A stretch of 64,000 nucleotides of DNA from Eikenella longinqua. Its GTDB lineage: Bacteria > Pseudomonadota > Gammaproteobacteria > Burkholderiales > Neisseriaceae. Position numbers and translations under genes: made by a program. Of this stretch, positions 24,560 to 32,853 are shown one piece after another; within the stretch, counting starts at the first letter, position 1, and each line of letters begins with the position of its first letter. The notes beneath the pieces are model-generated. The model saw only the letters and a list, made by a program, of their open reading frames with translations. It was not told where the DNA came from and ran no database searches. Location of the stretch: NCBI RefSeq assembly GCF_001648355.1, contig NZ_LXSL01000032.1, forward strand, positions 62,001 to 126,000. The letters are read 5' to 3'.

Positions 24560-25246
24560 TCAAACCTCTTCCACCCCTTCCACCACCGCCGTCTCCCCCT
24601 CAATCCGAAACGCCACCTCCCAGCTCCCCACCGCCATCTTATACACCCGCAGCGGCGCATCCTGATAAGCCGGGCGCGGGTCTTGCGCAATGCTCTGCTC
24701 CACCAGCAGGCAGATTTCCGGCGGCAGCTCATCCTTCCCCGCCCCTTCCGCCCACACCACCCGCAGCGGCACCGGCGGCGCAGGCGCAAAGCCCGCCGCC
24801 GCATCCGGCTTCGCCTCCACAAACGGCAGATACGGCTTAATATCCAACACCGGCGTGCTATCCAGCAAATCTGCCCCGCCGCACCACAGCCGTACCCCGC
24901 CCTCCGTATCAATCCGTTCCAGCTTCAGCAGCGAAAGCCCCAGCGGGTTTGGCCGAAACGGGCTGCGCGTGGCAAACACCCCCATCTTCCGGTTGCCGCC
25001 CAAACGCGGCGGCCGCACCAAAGGCTGCCAGCCCGCCCCCGCCACCCCGTGAAACACAAACTGCACCCACACATGGCTGAAAAGCTCCAGCCCCCGCACA
25101 CAATCCGCCGAAAACTCCGGCAGCAGCTCAATACACACCCCCGCCGCCGGCACCAAGCCCGGCTGGCGCGGCACCCCAAACTTCTGCTTATAAGGCGAAC
25201 GCACAAACCCCACCGCCCGCAAAGAATAAATATCACACATCATCAC
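24560..25246 (-). CDS. trmO: tRNA t6A37 N6-methyltransferase TrmO
   Basis: TrmO (formerly TsaA/YaeB) methylates the t6A37 base of threonine tRNA using S-adenosylmethionine. The N-terminal UPF0066 domain is clear: AVGFVRSPYKQKFGVPRQPGL, LELFSHVWVQFVFHG, and the signature MGVFATRSPFRPNPLGLSLLKL. The C-terminal domain contains DIKPYLPFVE. There are 228 residues from the first of three consecutive Met codons, any of which could be the start. Confidence 0.92.
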   Translation of the reverse strand: MMMCDIYSLRAVGFVRSPYKQKFGVPRQPGLVPAAGVCIELLPEFSADCVRGLELFSHVWVQFVFHGVAGAGWQPLVRPPRLGGNRKMGVFATRSPFRPNPLGLSLLKLERIDTEGGVRLWCGGADLLDSTPVLDIKPYLPFVEAKPDAAAGFAPAPPVPLRVVWAEGAGKDELPPEICLLVEQSIAQDPRPAYQDAPLRVYKMAVGSWEVAFRIEGETAVVEGVEEV

Positions 25247-25849
25247 ACCCTATATATAGACACAACACAGCCAAAAGGTTACCTGAAAACGAGGTTTCGG
25301 CAAAGCCGAAGCCGAGTTTCAGCGCAGCTAAAACTTTGTGAGGCAAAGCCGGAACCTCATTTTCAGGTAGCCGCATCAGGCTAAGGCTACCTGAAACGCC
25401 ATTCCCTCCACTATAAAAAAGCGGCAAACCAAAAGCCCGCCTCCCGCCCTGAAAACCATTTCCCCGCCGCCATACCAAAAACCCGCCCAAAATCGGCAGC
25501 ACGCGCAAATTGACAGGTCGGAACCCCTAAAACGGCAAACTATGCAAAAAGCAGGGCCAAAAACTGACGATAAATGTCAGTTTTCCCTGCGCGGCAATGG
25601 CAGGCAAGAAAATTTTTAGACAATACGGCAAAGCTGATATTGATATAAAATCTATATAAATCAATATACTGCTAAAGATGTGCGCCAAAAATTTCAAATT
25701 GTGGCACAGCCGTTGCTTTACCTTTCTTGTGGCGATGGCAAACAAGCCTAGCCGAATTGAAGTTTAGTTGTCTCCTTTCTTTTGGTTGAAGTCCCCGGGT
25801 CGCAAGATTCGGTTTTATGTAAGTTCCATTTTTTAACAAGGAAAATGTC
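25247..25849. other. long upstream region of the pilin locus
   Basis: About 600 bases without a convincing gene. The left part holds uptake sequences (near 25277, 25362, 25385) and two GCGCAGCTAAAA-type short repeats. The right part is AT-rich and contains the sigma-54 promoter at 25702-25717. At 25659-25671, AATCAATATACTG has one mismatch to an IHF site, a plausible bending site between an activator and the promoter. Confidence 0.6.
25702..25717 (+). promoter_or_regulatory. sigma-54 (RpoN) promoter of the pilin gene
   Basis: TGGCAC-N5-TTGCT matches the -24/-12 consensus exactly, with GG and GC correctly spaced. It is about 130 bases upstream of the first pilin ATG. Sigma-54 plus a PilR-type activator is the known control of many type IV pilin genes. 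No other strong promoter is visible between it and the gene. Confidence 0.75.
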
Positions 25850-26296
25850 ATGTTGAAACAAGTACAAAAAGGTTTTACCCTGATTGAGTTGATGATCGTT
25901 ATCGCCATTATCGGTATTCTAGCCGCTATCGCCCTGCCGGCTTACCAAGACTACGTTGCCCGCTCTCAGGCTACTGAAGGCTTCAAAGCTACCGCCGGCG
26001 TACAGACCGATATTGCTACTTTCTATGCTGACCAGAACAAATGGCCGGATAACAGCACTTCCGCCGGTAAGGCAATTTTGGATGGTGCTCAGGCTCTGGA
26101 AGGTAAATATTTCGCTGCAAAAGGTGTTTCTGTAGACAGTACCGATGGTTCCATTTCTATCGTATTCAGTTCTGGTGCTAACGATGGTGAGACTCTGAAA
26201 CTCAAACCGACCGCAGTTGCTGCTACTGGCCAGATTTCTAAATGGACCTGCTCTGGCTTCGCTAACAAGAGCCGTATGCCCACCAGCTGCCAGTAA
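25850..26296 (+). CDS. pilA1: major type IV pilin, first copy
   Basis: A 148-residue prepilin. Leader MLKQVQKG is cut before FTLIELMIVIAIIGILAAIALPAY, with mature Glu5 present. A variable middle region and a C-terminal disulfide loop (WTCSG ... MPTSCQ) follow. Codon usage and the sigma-54 promoter suggest high expression. A Shine-Dalgarno AAGGAAA precedes the ATG. The tandem arrangement with a second pilin resembles what I recall of the pilA1/pilA2 locus described in Eikenella corrodens, hence the symbol. PilA of the group IVa type is the general family. Confidence 0.88.
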   Translation: MLKQVQKGFTLIELMIVIAIIGILAAIALPAYQDYVARSQATEGFKATAGVQTDIATFYADQNKWPDNSTSAGKAILDGAQALEGKYFAAKGVSVDSTDGSISIVFSSGANDGETLKLKPTAVAATGQISKWTCSGFANKSRMPTSCQ

Positions 26297-26342
26297 TCAT
26301 TTAGTGGGATAACCTAACTTGGAATCCTTAGTTGGTTTCCTG

Positions 26343-26380
26343 CAGCCCCTCTCCGGGTTCGGAGAGGGGCTGATTTCTCA
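26343..26380 (+). terminator. strong terminator between the tandem pilin genes
   Basis: CAGCCCCTCTCCG, loop GGTT, CGGAGAGGGGCTG, then ATTTCT. The 13-base stem is perfect. Most transcripts of the first pilin should stop here, so the second pilin depends on read-through or a weak promoter. Confidence 0.9.
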
Positions 26381-26414
26381 AAATGGTAGATAAAATTATA
26401 TAGTTGGATAAATC

Positions 26415-26852
26415 ATGAATAAAATAAGTGCAAATAGGGGGTTTACGCTGATTGAGCTGATGATTGTAATTGCGATCATTGGTATTTTGGCCGCCATCGC
26501 TTTGCCAGCCTATCAGGATTATATTGCCCGCGCCCAAGCCGCCGAGGCATTAAAATCCACAGAAGGGCTGAAAACCGATATCGGCACATATTATTGGCTA
26601 ACTGGCGAATATCCAAAAGCCGGAAATCCCATTATGGCTACTGCTACTGCATTGGAAGGCAAGTATTCTCAGGCCGGAGGCACACAAATTACTCCCGACA
26701 ATGGAGTGATCACGGTAACCTTCAATAAAGGTGCAAATAATGGCAAGACGGTTGTTCTTACCCCAACCGCAAACCTAGGTAACCGCCAGATCATCACTTG
26801 GAAATGTAGCGGAACGGTAGGCGAAACGCGCTTGCCGGGCTCATGCCAGTAA
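26415..26852 (+). CDS. pilA2: major type IV pilin, second copy
   Basis: A 145-residue prepilin with leader MNKISANRG and the same N-terminal helix as the first copy. The middle region differs (KSTEGLKTDIGTYYWLTGEYP), while the C-terminal loop WKCSGTVGETRLPGSCQ keeps two cysteines. The upstream sequence lacks a sigma-54 box, and its Shine-Dalgarno is weak (GTTGGATAA). It may be a poorly expressed or phase-specific pilin. Followed by the accessory gene after 40 bases. Confidence 0.86.
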   Translation: MNKISANRGFTLIELMIVIAIIGILAAIALPAYQDYIARAQAAEALKSTEGLKTDIGTYYWLTGEYPKAGNPIMATATALEGKYSQAGGTQITPDNGVITVTFNKGANNGKTVVLTPTANLGNRQIITWKCSGTVGETRLPGSCQ

Positions 26853-26892
26853 TTGAAATGGGTTGGATAAGATTTAAAATAAAGCGCAGACC

Positions 26893-27636
26893 GTGATGAG
26901 ATTTAGATTAAAGGCGGCAGGCATCCATTTGCTGATTTCGGCCGTGGTGGCTTTAATCGGCATCGGCTTGGTATTTTGGGTGTGGCATCCCGCTCCGCTG
27001 CAAAAAGCGGTGGGGGTAACGCATATCTTCTTGATGATGCTGGGCATTGATGTGGTGTTGGGCCCTCTGCTCACATTATTGGTGGCCAGCAGCAAAGAGA
27101 AGAAAACGCTGAAGTTTGATTTGAGCGTGATCGCGGCGGTGCAATTGGCAGCTTATTTATACGGTATGTACAGCATTGCCGTGAGCAGGCCAGTGTATAT
27201 TGCATTCGATACATTGCGCTTTGAAGTGGTGCAGGCAGATTCGGTGGTGCGCGTGGCAGAGAAAACGATTTTGCCGGCATACCAATCTAATTCTTTGTTT
27301 GCGCCGCAATGGGTGTCGGTGCGGCCATATAAAGATGCGGCTGAGCAAAGCCAGCGAACCTTTATGGAGCTGCAAGAAGGCATTTCCCCATCCATGCAGG
27401 CGGATTTGTATCAGCCGCTGAATGATGGCTGGAGTGGCATGCAGGAGCGCAAACATAGCTTGGAAGAGCTGAAGCAATATAATTCGGAAGAGCAGGTGGC
27501 GCAGGCATTGGCAGCTTACCCGCAGGCAGATGGCTATCTGCCGCTGAAAGCGCCGGCTGAAGATATGGCTGTGTTGTTGGATAGCAAGCAGAAACAAGTG
27601 CTGGGAATCGTGGATTTGCGGCCTTGGAAAGAATAG
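26893..27636 (+). CDS. TfpX/TfpZ family type IV pilin accessory protein
   Basis: A 247-residue protein. Four hydrophobic helices in the first 95 residues (HLLISAVVALIGIGLVFWVW; MMLGIDVVLGPLLTLLV; LSVIAAVQLAAYLYGMY) precede a periplasmic domain. RPVYIAFDTLRFEVVQAD after the last helix is typical of the TfpX/TfpZ/FimB group. Members sit next to the major pilin and are needed for efficient assembly of that pilin allele. Here it directly follows the tandem pilins. AAGCGCAG upstream is a poor ribosome binding site. Confidence 0.85.
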   Translation: MMRFRLKAAGIHLLISAVVALIGIGLVFWVWHPAPLQKAVGVTHIFLMMLGIDVVLGPLLTLLVASSKEKKTLKFDLSVIAAVQLAAYLYGMYSIAVSRPVYIAFDTLRFEVVQADSVVRVAEKTILPAYQSNSLFAPQWVSVRPYKDAAEQSQRTFMELQEGISPSMQADLYQPLNDGWSGMQERKHSLEELKQYNSEEQVAQALAAYPQADGYLPLKAPAEDMAVLLDSKQKQVLGIVDLRPWKE

Positions 27637-27651
27637 CATAAAGAATATTAA

Positions 27652-27690
27652 CAGGCTGTTTGGAAGAGTATCCAAACAGCCTGCTTTTAT
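27652..27690 (+). terminator. terminator after the pilin accessory gene
   Basis: CAGGCTGTTTGGA, loop AGAGTA, TCCAAACAGCCTG, then CTTTTATTTTT. The stem is perfect. An uptake-sequence pair at 27691-27722 follows and can terminate mnmG from the other side. Confidence 0.9.
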
Positions 27691-27723
27691 TTTTCAGGTA
27701 GCCTCAAAGGCTACCTGAAAATT
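27691..27723 (-). terminator. inverted uptake-sequence pair at the end of mnmG
   Basis: TTTTCAGGTAGCCT and AGGCTACCTGAAAA separated by CAA, ten bases from the mnmG stop codon. Confidence 0.7.
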
Positions 27724-27732
27724 TTTGAGCGC

Positions 27733-29628
27733 TCACTTTGCATCCCTAAACCCCCGCTTCAAATGCACCATCAGCAACGCCACCGCCGCAGGCGTAACCC
27801 CCGAAATCCTGCTCGCCTGCCCCACGGTTTCGGGCTTGTGCTGGTTGAGCTTTTGCTGCACTTCGGCAGACAGGCCTTTCACTTTGCCGTAATCAATGTT
27901 TTCAGGCAGCCTTAACGTCTCAATATCCCGCCGGCTGTCGATTTCTTCGTTTTGGCGGTCGATATAGCCTTGGTATTTGACCTGGATTTCCACTTGCTCC
28001 ACCACGTTTTCAGGCAGCCTGCACTCGGGTTCTGCATCGGGCAGCGTCATCAGCGCGGCGTAATCCAGATTCGGGCGGCGCAACAAATCGTGCAGGTTGG
28101 CTTCGCGGGAAAGTTTTTGCCCGAACACGCGGATTTGCTCGCTTTCAGGTAGCCTTTGCGGCGTGTACCACGTTGTTTTCAAACGCTGTATTTCGCGTTC
28201 TATGGCTTCGCGTTTTTCGTTGAACATGCGCCATTGCGCTTCGCCCACCAAGCCGATTTTGTAGCCGTCTTCGGTTAGGCGCATATCGGCGTTGTCTTCG
28301 CGCAGTTGCAGGCGGTATTCGGCGCGGCTGGTGAACATGCGGTAGGGTTCGTTCACGCCTTTGGTGATAAGGTCGTCCACCAATACGCCGAGATACGCCT
28401 GTTCGCGGCGCAGCAGGAGCGGGTCTTGTCCGCGGACGTACTGCACGGCGTTCGCTCCTGCCAATAAACCTTGTGCGGCGGCTTCTTCGTAGCCGGTCGT
28501 GCCGTTGATTTGTCCGGCAAAAAACAATCCCGCAATGGTTTTGGTTTCGAGGCTGGCTTTGAGGTTGCGCGGGTCGAAGTAGTCGTATTCGATGGCGTAG
28601 CCGGGGCGCAGGATATGGGCGTTTTCCAGGCCTTTCATGCTGCGGACGAGCGCGAGCTGGATGTCGAACGGCAGGCTGGTGGAGATACCGTTGGGGTAGT
28701 ATTCGTGCGTGGTCAGGCCTTCGGGTTCGAGGAAAATCTGGTGGCTGTCTTTGTCGGCAAAGCGGTTGATTTTGTCTTCGATAGACGGGCAATAGCGCGG
28801 CCCCACGCCTTCGATTTTGCCGGTAAACATGGGGCTGCGGTCGAAGCCGCTTCGGATAATGTCGTGTGTTTTCAAATTGGTATGCGTAATCCAGCAGGAC
28901 ACTTGGCGCGGGTGCATATCGGCACTGCCGCGCACGGACATGACGGGCACGGGCGTGTCGCCGGGCTGTTCGGTAAGTTGGGAGAAATCGATGGTGCGCC
29001 CGTCGATGCGCGGCGGCGTGCCGGTTTTCAGACGACCTTGCGGCAGGTTCAGTTCTTTCAGGCAGCCTGAAAGCGATTGGGCGGCGGGGTCGCCCGCGCG
29101 GCCGCCTGCGTAGTTTTCCATACCGATGTGGATTTTGCCGGCGAGAAACGTGCCGGCGGTGAGCACCACGGCGCGGGCTTGGAAAGTCAGCCCCATTTGG
29201 GTGGACACGCCGGAGACGCGTCCGCCGCTGAGCGTGATGTCAGTAACCGCCTGCTGGAAAAGCTCCAGATTTTCCTGGTTTTCCAGCATTTCGCGGATGG
29301 CGGCCTTGTACAAAATGCGGTCGGCCTGAGCGCGCGTGGCACGCACCGCCGCGCCTTTGCTGGCGTTCAGGCGGCGGAACTGGATGCCCGACATATCGGC
29401 AGCCAACGCTATCGCGCCGCCGAGCGCATCGACTTCGCGCACCAAATGCCCTTTGCCGATGCCGCCGATGGAAGGGTTGCACGACATTTGTCCGAGTGTT
29501 TCGATGTTGTGTGTGAGCAAAAGCGTCTGCGCGCCCATGCGTGCGGCGGCAAGCGCGGCTTCCGTGCCGGCGTGTCCGCCGCCGACGACGATGACGTCGT
29601 AGGTTTTGGGGTAGGTGATGGTGGGCAT
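27733..29628 (-). CDS. mnmG: tRNA uridine-5-carboxymethylaminomethyl synthase MnmG, mosaic gene
   Basis: MnmG (GidA) with MnmE installs the cmnm5 group on wobble U34. The 631-residue protein has the FAD-binding VVGGGHAGTEAALAAARMG at its N-terminus, LGQMSCNPSIGGIGKGHLVRE, and TGTPPRIDGRTIDF. The start at 29628 (MPTITYPKTYD) follows CACACC and matches the family N-terminus; the longer frame runs through an uptake sequence. Inside the gene there are uptake sequences of foreign type: TTCAGGCAGCCT at 27901, 28009 and 29057, and TTCAGACGACCT at 29027, beside one native copy at 28143. This suggests acquisition from other Neisseriaceae. Confidence 0.95.
   Translation of the reverse strand: MPTITYPKTYDVIVVGGGHAGTEAALAAARMGAQTLLLTHNIETLGQMSCNPSIGGIGKGHLVREVDALGGAIALAADMSGIQFRRLNASKGAAVRATRAQADRILYKAAIREMLENQENLELFQQAVTDITLSGGRVSGVSTQMGLTFQARAVVLTAGTFLAGKIHIGMENYAGGRAGDPAAQSLSGCLKELNLPQGRLKTGTPPRIDGRTIDFSQLTEQPGDTPVPVMSVRGSADMHPRQVSCWITHTNLKTHDIIRSGFDRSPMFTGKIEGVGPRYCPSIEDKINRFADKDSHQIFLEPEGLTTHEYYPNGISTSLPFDIQLALVRSMKGLENAHILRPGYAIEYDYFDPRNLKASLETKTIAGLFFAGQINGTTGYEEAAAQGLLAGANAVQYVRGQDPLLLRREQAYLGVLVDDLITKGVNEPYRMFTSRAEYRLQLREDNADMRLTEDGYKIGLVGEAQWRMFNEKREAIEREIQRLKTTWYTPQRLPESEQIRVFGQKLSREANLHDLLRRPNLDYAALMTLPDAEPECRLPENVVEQVEIQVKYQGYIDRQNEEIDSRRDIETLRLPENIDYGKVKGLSAEVQQKLNQHKPETVGQASRISGVTPAAVALLMVHLKRGFRDAK
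28009..28020 (-). repeat. foreign-dialect uptake sequence in mnmG
   Basis: TTCAGGCAGCCT, the complement of AGGCTGCCTGAA, which is the dialect described for Simonsiella and relatives. Further copies stand at 27901-27912 and 29057-29068 in the same gene. Confidence 0.75.
29027..29038 (-). repeat. mucosa-dialect uptake sequence in mnmG
   Basis: TTCAGACGACCT, the complement of AGGTCGTCTGAA, the dialect described for Neisseria mucosa and relatives. Confidence 0.75.
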
Positions 29629-29973
29629 GGTGTGTGTTGGGTTGGATAACGAAAATCGAGCGATTATACGCGGTTTTGCCGCCGAATGAGGCCACCTGAA
29701 ATTTTCAGGTAGCCTCAATGGGGAGGACGAGTGTGCGCGCAGGGCTTGTTTGGCGGTATGTCTGATGATTTTTCAGGTAGCCCCTAGCCCAGCAGAGGCT
29801 ACCTGAAAAATTCGGCACCGTGGGTTTGGGCGTTGTGGAAACTCGCTTCGCTCGTTTTACTCTGTTGCAGCGCATGTTTTCAGGTAGCCTTTCCGGCTGG
29901 CGGCGCGGGGCAAGAGGCTGGCTGAAAGTGCTACAATACGCAGTTTCTTTTTATTGGATTTTCCGGCTTCATC
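29629..29973. other. intergenic region between mnmG and uvrA
   Basis: About 345 bases between divergent genes. It holds an inverted native uptake pair at 29694-29715 and single copies near 29770, 29797 and 29878. A GCTTCGCTCGTTTTA stretch resembling the short repeat described elsewhere is near 29843. No gene is seen. Confidence 0.6.
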
Positions 29974-32853
29974 ATGTGCAAACACCCTCATCAAAACCAC
30001 GGCAAACCCACACACACCCGCGACAACGACACCATCCGCATCCGCGGCGCGCGCACGCATAATTTGAAAAACGTCGATTTGGACATCCCGCGCCACAAGC
30101 TGGTGGTGGTAACGGGGCTGTCGGGCAGCGGCAAATCGTCGCTGGCGTTCGACACGCTGTATGCCGAAGGGCAGCGGCGTTATGTCGAGAGTCTGTCCGC
30201 CTATGCGCGGCAGTTTTTGCAGATGATGGACAAGCCCGATGTCGATTTGATCGAAGGGCTGTCGCCCGCGATTTCCATCGAGCAGAAATCCACCAGCCAC
30301 AACCCGCGTTCCACCGTCGGCACGGTTACGGAAATCCATGATTATCTGCGCCTTTTGTACGCCCGCGTCGGCACGCCGTATTGCCCCGAACACAATCTGC
30401 CGCTATCCAGCCAAACCGTATCACAGATGGTCGATGCCGTGTTGAAGCTGCCGGAAGATACGCGCGTGATGATTCTTGCGCCGGCGGTGCGCGAGCGTAA
30501 GGGCGAGTTTGTCGATTTCTTTGCAGACTTGCAGGCGCAGGGTTTTGCGCGGGTGCGCGTGGACGGCGAGGTTTATCAGTTGGACGAAGTGCCGAAGCTG
30601 GAAAAAAACATCAAGCACAATATCGATGTCGTCATTGACCGCGTGAAAGTGAAGGCGGACATCAAGCAGCGGCTGGCGGAAAGTTTTGAAACCGCGCTGC
30701 GCCACGGCAACGAGCGCGCGCTGGCGATGGAAATGGACAGCGGCGAAGAGCATTGGTTTTCCGCCCGTTTCGCCTGCCCCGTGTGTTCGTACAGCCTGCC
30801 CGAATTAGAGCCGCGCCTCTTTTCGTTCAACAACCCGATGGGTTCCTGCCCGACTTGCGACGGCTTGGGCAACACCAATTTCTTCGACCCCGAAAAAGTG
30901 GTCGCCCATCCCGAATTGTCGCTGGCAACGGGCGCGATTGACGGCTGGGACAAGCGCAACCAGTTCTATTTCCAAATGATTCAGTCGCTGGCGCGGCATT
31001 ACGGTTTCGATGTGCAGGCTGCTTGGGAAACGCTACCTGAAAAAGTAAAAAAAGTCGTGCTGCACGGCTCGGGCAAAGAAGTCATTGATTTCACTTACCT
31101 GTCCGAACGCGGCACCACCTTCAACCGCAGCCACGCCTTTGAAGGCATCATCCCCAATCTCGAACGCCGCTACCGCGAAACCGACAGCGAAACCGTGCGC
31201 GAAAAACTGCGCGAATACCAAAACCACCGCGCCTGCCCAAGCTGCGGCGGCGCGCGTTTGCGCAAAGAAGCCCGCTACGTTTACGTCAGCGGCGAACCTT
31301 TGCACGAAGTTTCCGCCTGGCCGCTGACCAAAACCCACCGATTCTTTGAAACACTGGATTTGGACGGCAACAAAAAACAAATCGCCGAAAAAATCCTCAA
31401 AGAAATCACCGAACGGCTCGGCTTTTTGATTAACGTCGGGCTGGATTACCTCAATCTCTCCCGCTCCGCCGAAACCCTCTCCGGCGGCGAAGCCCAGCGC
31501 ATCCGCCTCGCCAGCCAAATCGGCAGCGGTCTGACCGGCGTGATGTACGTTTTGGACGAACCCTCCATCGGGCTGCACCAGCGCGACAACGACCGCCTGC
31601 TCGCCACCCTCAAACGCCTGCGCGATTTGGGCAACAGCGTGATTGTGGTCGAACACGACGAAGACGCCATCCGCGAAGCCGATTTCGTCGTCGATATGGG
31701 CCCGGGCGCGGGCGAACACGGCGGCAACGTACTGATTGCCGACACGCCCGAAAACGTTGCCAAATGCGAACAATCCGTTACCGGACAATATTTAAGCGGC
31801 AAAAAATCCATCAGGCTACCTGAAAAACGCACGCCCGTTAATCCCGACCGAATGCTCATCCTCAAAGGCGCGCGCGGCAACAACCTCAAAAACGTAACCC
31901 TCGAATTGCCGCTCGGTTTGATTACCTGTATTACCGGCGTTTCAGGCAGCGGCAAATCCACCCTGATTAACGACACCCTCGCCAAAATCACCGCCCGCGA
32001 ACTCAACCGCGCCCAAGAAGAACCCGCCCCGTATGACGACATCCACGGCCTCGAACATCTCGACAAAGTCATCAACGTCGATCAATCCCCCATCGGCAGA
32101 ACCCCGCGCTCCAACCCCGCCACCTACACGGGTCTCTTCACCCCCATCCGCGAACTCTTCGCCGGCGTACCCCTCTCGCGCGAACGCGGCTACAACGTCG
32201 GCAGATTCTCCTTCAACGTTAAAGGCGGCCGCTGCGAAGCCTGCCAAGGCGACGGCGTGATTAAAGTCGAAATGCACTTCCTGCCCGACGTGTACGTCCC
32301 CTGCGAAGTCTGCCACGGCAAACGCTACAACCGCGAAACGCTCGAAATCCAATACAAAGGCAAAAACATCAGCCAAGTCCTCGACATGACCGTCGAAGAA
32401 GCCCGCGAATTTTTCGACGCCGTCCCCACCGTATCGCGCAAACTGCAAACCCTTATGGACGTAGGGCTCGGCTACATCCGCCTCGGCCAATCCGCCACCA
32501 CCCTCTCCGGCGGCGAAGCCCAACGCGTCAAACTCGCCCTCGAACTCTCCAAACGCGACACCGGCAGAACGCTCTACATCCTCGACGAACCCACCACCGG
32601 CCTGCACTTCGCCGACATCGCCATGCTGCTGGAAGTCATAGGTCGTCTGAAAGGCAAAGGCAACTCGATTGTGATTATCGAGCATAATCTGGATGTGATT
32701 AAAACTGCGGATTGGATTGTGGATTTGGGGCCGGAAGGGGGAGATGGCGGGGGGAGGATTATTGCTTGTGGTAGCCCCGAGGAAGTGGCGAAGGTTAAGG
32801 GGAGTTATACTGGGAAGCATTTGAATAAAATAATTAGAGGAGCTGGTCTATGA
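29974..32853 (+). CDS. uvrA: excinuclease ABC subunit A, mosaic gene
   Basis: UvrA recognises bulky DNA lesions with UvrB. The 959-residue protein has two ABC ATPase halves: Walker A GLSGSGKSSLAFDTL and GVSGSGKSTLINDTL, two LSGGEAQR signatures, and zinc cysteines CPVC...CPTC and CEAC...CEVC. The C-terminus ends HLNKIIRGAGL, which looks altered relative to what I recall of neisserial UvrA. The stop codon overlaps the ATG of the next gene (ATGA). It contains a mucosa-type uptake sequence AGGTCGTCTGAA at 32640-32651 (encoding GRLK) as well as native ones at 31033 and 31813, pointing to recombination. Confidence 0.96.
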   Translation: MCKHPHQNHGKPTHTRDNDTIRIRGARTHNLKNVDLDIPRHKLVVVTGLSGSGKSSLAFDTLYAEGQRRYVESLSAYARQFLQMMDKPDVDLIEGLSPAISIEQKSTSHNPRSTVGTVTEIHDYLRLLYARVGTPYCPEHNLPLSSQTVSQMVDAVLKLPEDTRVMILAPAVRERKGEFVDFFADLQAQGFARVRVDGEVYQLDEVPKLEKNIKHNIDVVIDRVKVKADIKQRLAESFETALRHGNERALAMEMDSGEEHWFSARFACPVCSYSLPELEPRLFSFNNPMGSCPTCDGLGNTNFFDPEKVVAHPELSLATGAIDGWDKRNQFYFQMIQSLARHYGFDVQAAWETLPEKVKKVVLHGSGKEVIDFTYLSERGTTFNRSHAFEGIIPNLERRYRETDSETVREKLREYQNHRACPSCGGARLRKEARYVYVSGEPLHEVSAWPLTKTHRFFETLDLDGNKKQIAEKILKEITERLGFLINVGLDYLNLSRSAETLSGGEAQRIRLASQIGSGLTGVMYVLDEPSIGLHQRDNDRLLATLKRLRDLGNSVIVVEHDEDAIREADFVVDMGPGAGEHGGNVLIADTPENVAKCEQSVTGQYLSGKKSIRLPEKRTPVNPDRMLILKGARGNNLKNVTLELPLGLITCITGVSGSGKSTLINDTLAKITARELNRAQEEPAPYDDIHGLEHLDKVINVDQSPIGRTPRSNPATYTGLFTPIRELFAGVPLSRERGYNVGRFSFNVKGGRCEACQGDGVIKVEMHFLPDVYVPCEVCHGKRYNRETLEIQYKGKNISQVLDMTVEEAREFFDAVPTVSRKLQTLMDVGLGYIRLGQSATTLSGGEAQRVKLALELSKRDTGRTLYILDEPTTGLHFADIAMLLEVIGRLKGKGNSIVIIEHNLDVIKTADWIVDLGPEGGDGGGRIIACGSPEEVAKVKGSYTGKHLNKIIRGAGL
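32640..32651 (+). repeat. mucosa-dialect uptake sequence in uvrA
   Basis: AGGTCGTCTGAA, in frame, encoding part of IGRLKG. It lies 200 bases before the NACHT gene. Confidence 0.75.
32836..32842 (+). promoter_or_regulatory. ribosome binding site of the NACHT gene inside uvrA
   Basis: AGAGGAG lies seven bases before the ATG at 32850, within the last codons of uvrA. With the ATGA overlap this implies translational coupling of the NACHT gene to uvrA, plus independent initiation. Confidence 0.75.

Noticed and set aside
25527..25908. Minus-strand open frames in the pilin upstream region
   Set aside because: They cross the sigma-54 promoter and the pilin start; AT-rich regulatory DNA is the simpler reading.
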